Below the pieces are notes generated by a model. The model was not told the origin of the DNA. It searched no databases and was given only the letters and a program-made list of their open reading frames with translations. From assembly GCA_019638255.1 (NCBI GenBank), contig JAHBUD010000001.1, positions 3,224,001 through 3,288,000 on the forward strand: 64,000 bases of DNA. Reading direction: 5' to 3'. The translations under genes were made by a program, and so were the position numbers. Shown piece after piece: positions 62,531 through 64,000 of this stretch (position 1 is its first letter; every line of letters starts with the position of its first letter). The stretch comes from Cyclobacteriaceae bacterium. Its GTDB lineage: Bacteria > Bacteroidota > Bacteroidia > Cytophagales > Cyclobacteriaceae.

Positions 62531-62696
62531 CGGCAACAAAGTGTATGTAACATTGCGGGGTGAAGTGGAAATTAGTAGTTTAGGTTTCAAACAACGTGCG
62601 GTTTCGTGGGACAGTTTCGGAGTAGTCGGGCAAATCAGTCGTACCTCCTTTATTTGCCCTCCTATGCCCGCAACGTCACATACACAAACGTTATGC
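62531..62696 (+). repeat. attC-like site 30, closes cassette 30 (61775-62690), long class
   Basis: Left core CGGCAAC, right core GTTATGC. The start (A)TTGCCGGCAAGCCATC pairs with end GATGGCCAGCCGGCAAC. Arms GTGTATGTAACATTGCGGG and CCCGCAACGTCACATACAC; extra hairpin GGGCAAAT/ATTTGCCC. Confidence 0.9.
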
Positions 62697-62730
62697 ACAA
62701 TGCCGCTGAACAGATTCGGTACTTCGAACA

Positions 62731-62788
62731 TTGGCACATTTGCTTGCCGCTCAACCCCGCGCGACACCAAAGCAAGCAAAAGAGCCAA
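62731..62788 (+). repeat. T2 stem-loop, left border of cassette 31 cargo
   Basis: TTGGCACATTTGCTTGC and GCAAGCAAAAGAGCCAA around a CGCTCAACCCCGCGCGAC loop. The preceding bases from the cassette start (GTTATGCACAATGCCGC) parallel those of cassette 11. Its partner should lie beyond the right edge. Confidence 0.75.
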
Positions 62789-62909
62789 AGATCCCCTAAG
62801 ACCAACAGACAGACACCCACCAATTATTAACCTGTTGAGACCCAATCAACTATTTTCAACTTTGATTGCAGATTCTGAAACCAGATTCCTTTCTCTGTAG
62901 TCTCAAGTA

Positions 62910-63287
62910 ATGAACATAAAACAAAAACCTATGGACCAAGCGTACTTCGTTATAATCGCTGTTTTTCTAAGCATCTTCGGGACAGTATATACTTATTTGA
63001 GTTATCGCAATAAAGAGCGACTAGCACTGATTGACTCAGGATTAAGTCCTGATACGTTTAAACAAATGCTACACAGAAAAAGTAAATCTCTGTTAGTATT
63101 TGGACTTGTCTTTATTGGATTCTCTTTGGGTATCATTAGCGGATTCTTTTTTGAGAAATATCTCCTATTTAACTACAATCCGAATAGTTACAGAAATTAT
63201 CCACAGGCTTACTTAACAATGGTTCCTTTGTGCATCGGTATAGCTTTGATTATTTCCTTCTATCTTAATCGGAAAAACGATAAGTAA
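62910..63287 (+). CDS. DUF6249-like two-helix membrane protein
   Basis: 125 residues; a second in-frame ATG lies at 62931. Helices at about 11-32, 61-83 and 98-118 with SYRNKERLALIDSGLSPD between the first two. This layout, followed by an ECF sigma gene, is frequent in Bacteroidota. Probably part of the sigma-factor operon. Confidence 0.65.
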   Translation: MNIKQKPMDQAYFVIIAVFLSIFGTVYTYLSYRNKERLALIDSGLSPDTFKQMLHRKSKSLLVFGLVFIGFSLGIISGFFFEKYLLFNYNPNSYRNYPQAYLTMVPLCIGIALIISFYLNRKNDK

Positions 63288-63317
63288 TCTTGTCTACCAC
63301 TTCCGATTGAAGAACGA

Positions 63318-63908
63318 ATGACCGAAACAAAGTTGACTGAAGATAAAGCAATAGAAAGGGCTATTGAGCGGGACCCGGAGGCGTACAGATTCTTACTCAA
63401 GAACTATAATGCCTATGCTTTTTCTATTGCTGTTAAAATTGTAAAGAATAGAGAGGACGCGGAAGAAGTGGTTCAGGATTCATTTTGTAAGGCATTTAAA
63501 GCAATAAGGAACTTTAGTCGATCGGGAAAATTTTCGACTTGGTTGTACAAGATAGTATATAATACAGCCCTGACCAGAATTCGAAATAAGAAAGTAATCA
63601 TGGACAGCATCGAGGAGTTCCCAGATTCAAATGGAAGTTTTGATATACCGGACAATTATGTCGGCTCTTTTGAAAAACTCGTGCAAGCCGATCAAGTGGC
63701 ACTTCTAAAAAAGGCACTTACAGTTTTAACTGAATCCGAGAATCTTGCAATTATGCTTTACTATACATGTGAAAATACAATAGTAGAAATAGAAAGCATA
63801 ACCGGGTGGAACCCATCAACTATCAAAATAAGATTGTTCAGGGCAAGACAGAAACTTTATATAGAGCTATCAAAACAACTGAAGGACGAGATAAACGAAT
63901 TGTTATGA
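63318..63908 (+). CDS. ECF RNA polymerase sigma factor
   Basis: 196 residues. Region 2 (about 25-95) has DAEEVVQDSFCKAFKAIRNF and FSTWLYKIVYNTALTRIRN; region 4 (about 130-185) has LTESENLAIMLYYTCEN and WNPSTIKIRLFRARQKL. RpoE-like. It overlaps the next frame (ATGA at 63905), which should be its partner membrane protein or anti-sigma. It may control genes outside the array. Confidence 0.9.
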   Translation: MTETKLTEDKAIERAIERDPEAYRFLLKNYNAYAFSIAVKIVKNREDAEEVVQDSFCKAFKAIRNFSRSGKFSTWLYKIVYNTALTRIRNKKVIMDSIEEFPDSNGSFDIPDNYVGSFEKLVQADQVALLKKALTVLTESENLAIMLYYTCENTIVEIESITGWNPSTIKIRLFRARQKLYIELSKQLKDEINELL

Positions 63909-64000
63909 TAAAAATGAATTTTGATAATAAAGATGAGCATGAGGACAAGCAACTCATTCAATTACTGAGGGAGGAAATCAAGGAATTTCCTTCTGACCAT
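63905..64000 (+). CDS. Start of the gene after the sigma factor (truncated by the window)
   Basis: Only the first ~32 residues are present (MIKMNFDNKDEHEDKQLIQL...). The ATG overlaps the sigma stop. An acidic/helical start and its position suit an anti-sigma or associated regulator, but nothing more can be said. Confidence 0.5.
   Translation, partial: MIKMNFDNKDEHEDKQLIQLLREEIKEFPSDH

Larger units (their letters stand above)
1031..64000 (+). mobile_element. Integron-like cassette array (30 complete cassettes plus one partial)
   Basis: Thirty attC-like sites, all in the same orientation, divide this stretch into cassettes that mostly carry + strand genes upstream of their site. For every complete cassette the first ~16 bases starting at GTT are complementary to its own last ~16 bases ending in AAC. 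That is the signature of insertion of circular molecules by cleavage between G and TT. Site length falls into classes: 129-134 bp, 164-172 bp, one of 90 bp and one of about 420 bp. The site family is defined by structure (AACA, arm, centre, arm, AACGTT) rather than by one shared sequence. The array continues past the right edge; its full length cannot be seen. Confidence 0.9.

Noticed and set aside
1535..62696. CRISPR array as an explanation of the regularly spaced repeats
   Set aside because: Repeats are 90-172 bp hairpins separated by 0.5-9 kb of genes, with variable arms; no short direct repeats with equal spacers and no cas genes.
3299..62788. T2 elements as simple rho-independent terminators
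   Set aside because: They are not followed by consistent T runs, occur upstream as well as downstream of cargo, and have long conserved loops.
62541..62900. ORFs at 62541-62900 and 62606-62830
   Set aside because: They cover site 30, the 5' frame and the T2 element of cassette 31; the composition follows the repeats rather than a protein.

Overview
The window reads as a Bacteroidota chromosome segment, probably Cytophagales-like. The evidence is its low-to-moderate GC, the general lack of strong Shine-Dalgarno signals, the PadR plus prefix-domain FtsX permease pair, the DUF1254/DUF1214, DUF2490 and RDD proteins, and an abundance of small Bacteroidota-style lipoproteins. No rRNA or core housekeeping operon is present. 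Almost the whole window, from 1031 to the right edge, is one integron-like gene-cassette array.

A tyrosine recombinase (26-919) sits at the left edge, followed by an attI-like junction (920-1037). Thirty attC-like sites then divide the DNA into thirty complete cassettes and one that runs off the right edge. Each site runs from a left core ending in AAC to a right core GTTRnnn. The decisive observation is that each cassette's first ~16 bases (from GTT) are the reverse complement of that same cassette's last ~16 bases (ending AAC), not of the neighbouring cassette. This is what site-specific insertion of circular cassettes between G and TT leaves behind. The recombinase lacks the extra segment that marks canonical IntI, so the pairing of array and enzyme is unusual.

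Layout. Cassettes 1-3 (1032-3092) carry small membrane and secreted proteins. Cassette 4 (3093-11246) carries an HTH regulator, an OLD-type ATPase/nuclease and a type III restriction-modification system. Cassette 5 (11247-19019) carries an FtsX permease with PadR, three VOC proteins, a SUMF1-like protein, an aminoglycoside 6-adenylyltransferase and a frameshifted DUF998 gene. Cassettes 6-9 (19020-24023) carry a permease, an HExxH protein and lipoproteins. Cassettes 10-11 (24024-29807) carry zinc-ribbon, J-domain and FRG proteins. Cassette 12 carries two DUF1254 proteins, 13 a DUF2007-like protein, 14 a DUF2490 protein and carbonic anhydrase, 15 a Na+/H+ or K+/H+ antiporter, 16 a mercury/metal operon, and 17-20 single genes. 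Cassettes 21 and 24 each contain an identical IS3-family element. Cassette 22 has a HEPN-like protein, 23 has no ORF, and 24 (48947-57918) is a type I restriction-modification system with a HEPN-like extra gene. Cassettes 25-31 carry a lipoprotein, a GIY-YIG protein, a non-coding cassette, a MazF toxin-antitoxin pair, a nearly empty cassette whose attC contains a tRNA-like insert, a TPR protein and an ECF sigma factor.

A second tier is visible inside the large cassettes. Their multi-gene cargo is bracketed by a different ~60 bp stem-loop family (core GGCACAT ... AAGAGCC, variable covarying arms, conserved loop), here called T2. Seven complete T2 pairs and one left-hand member are seen. Several cassettes share the same outer frame but carry unrelated cargo (5, 12, 15 and 26; 4 and 24; 11 and 31; 8 and 13). 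The picture is of re-usable cassette vehicles into which operon-sized cargo, including whole defence systems, is loaded. Every site also has a fixed A/C mispair on the top strand that becomes a G.T wobble on the bottom strand, as expected if the bottom strand is the folded, recombining strand. All alignments here were made by eye.
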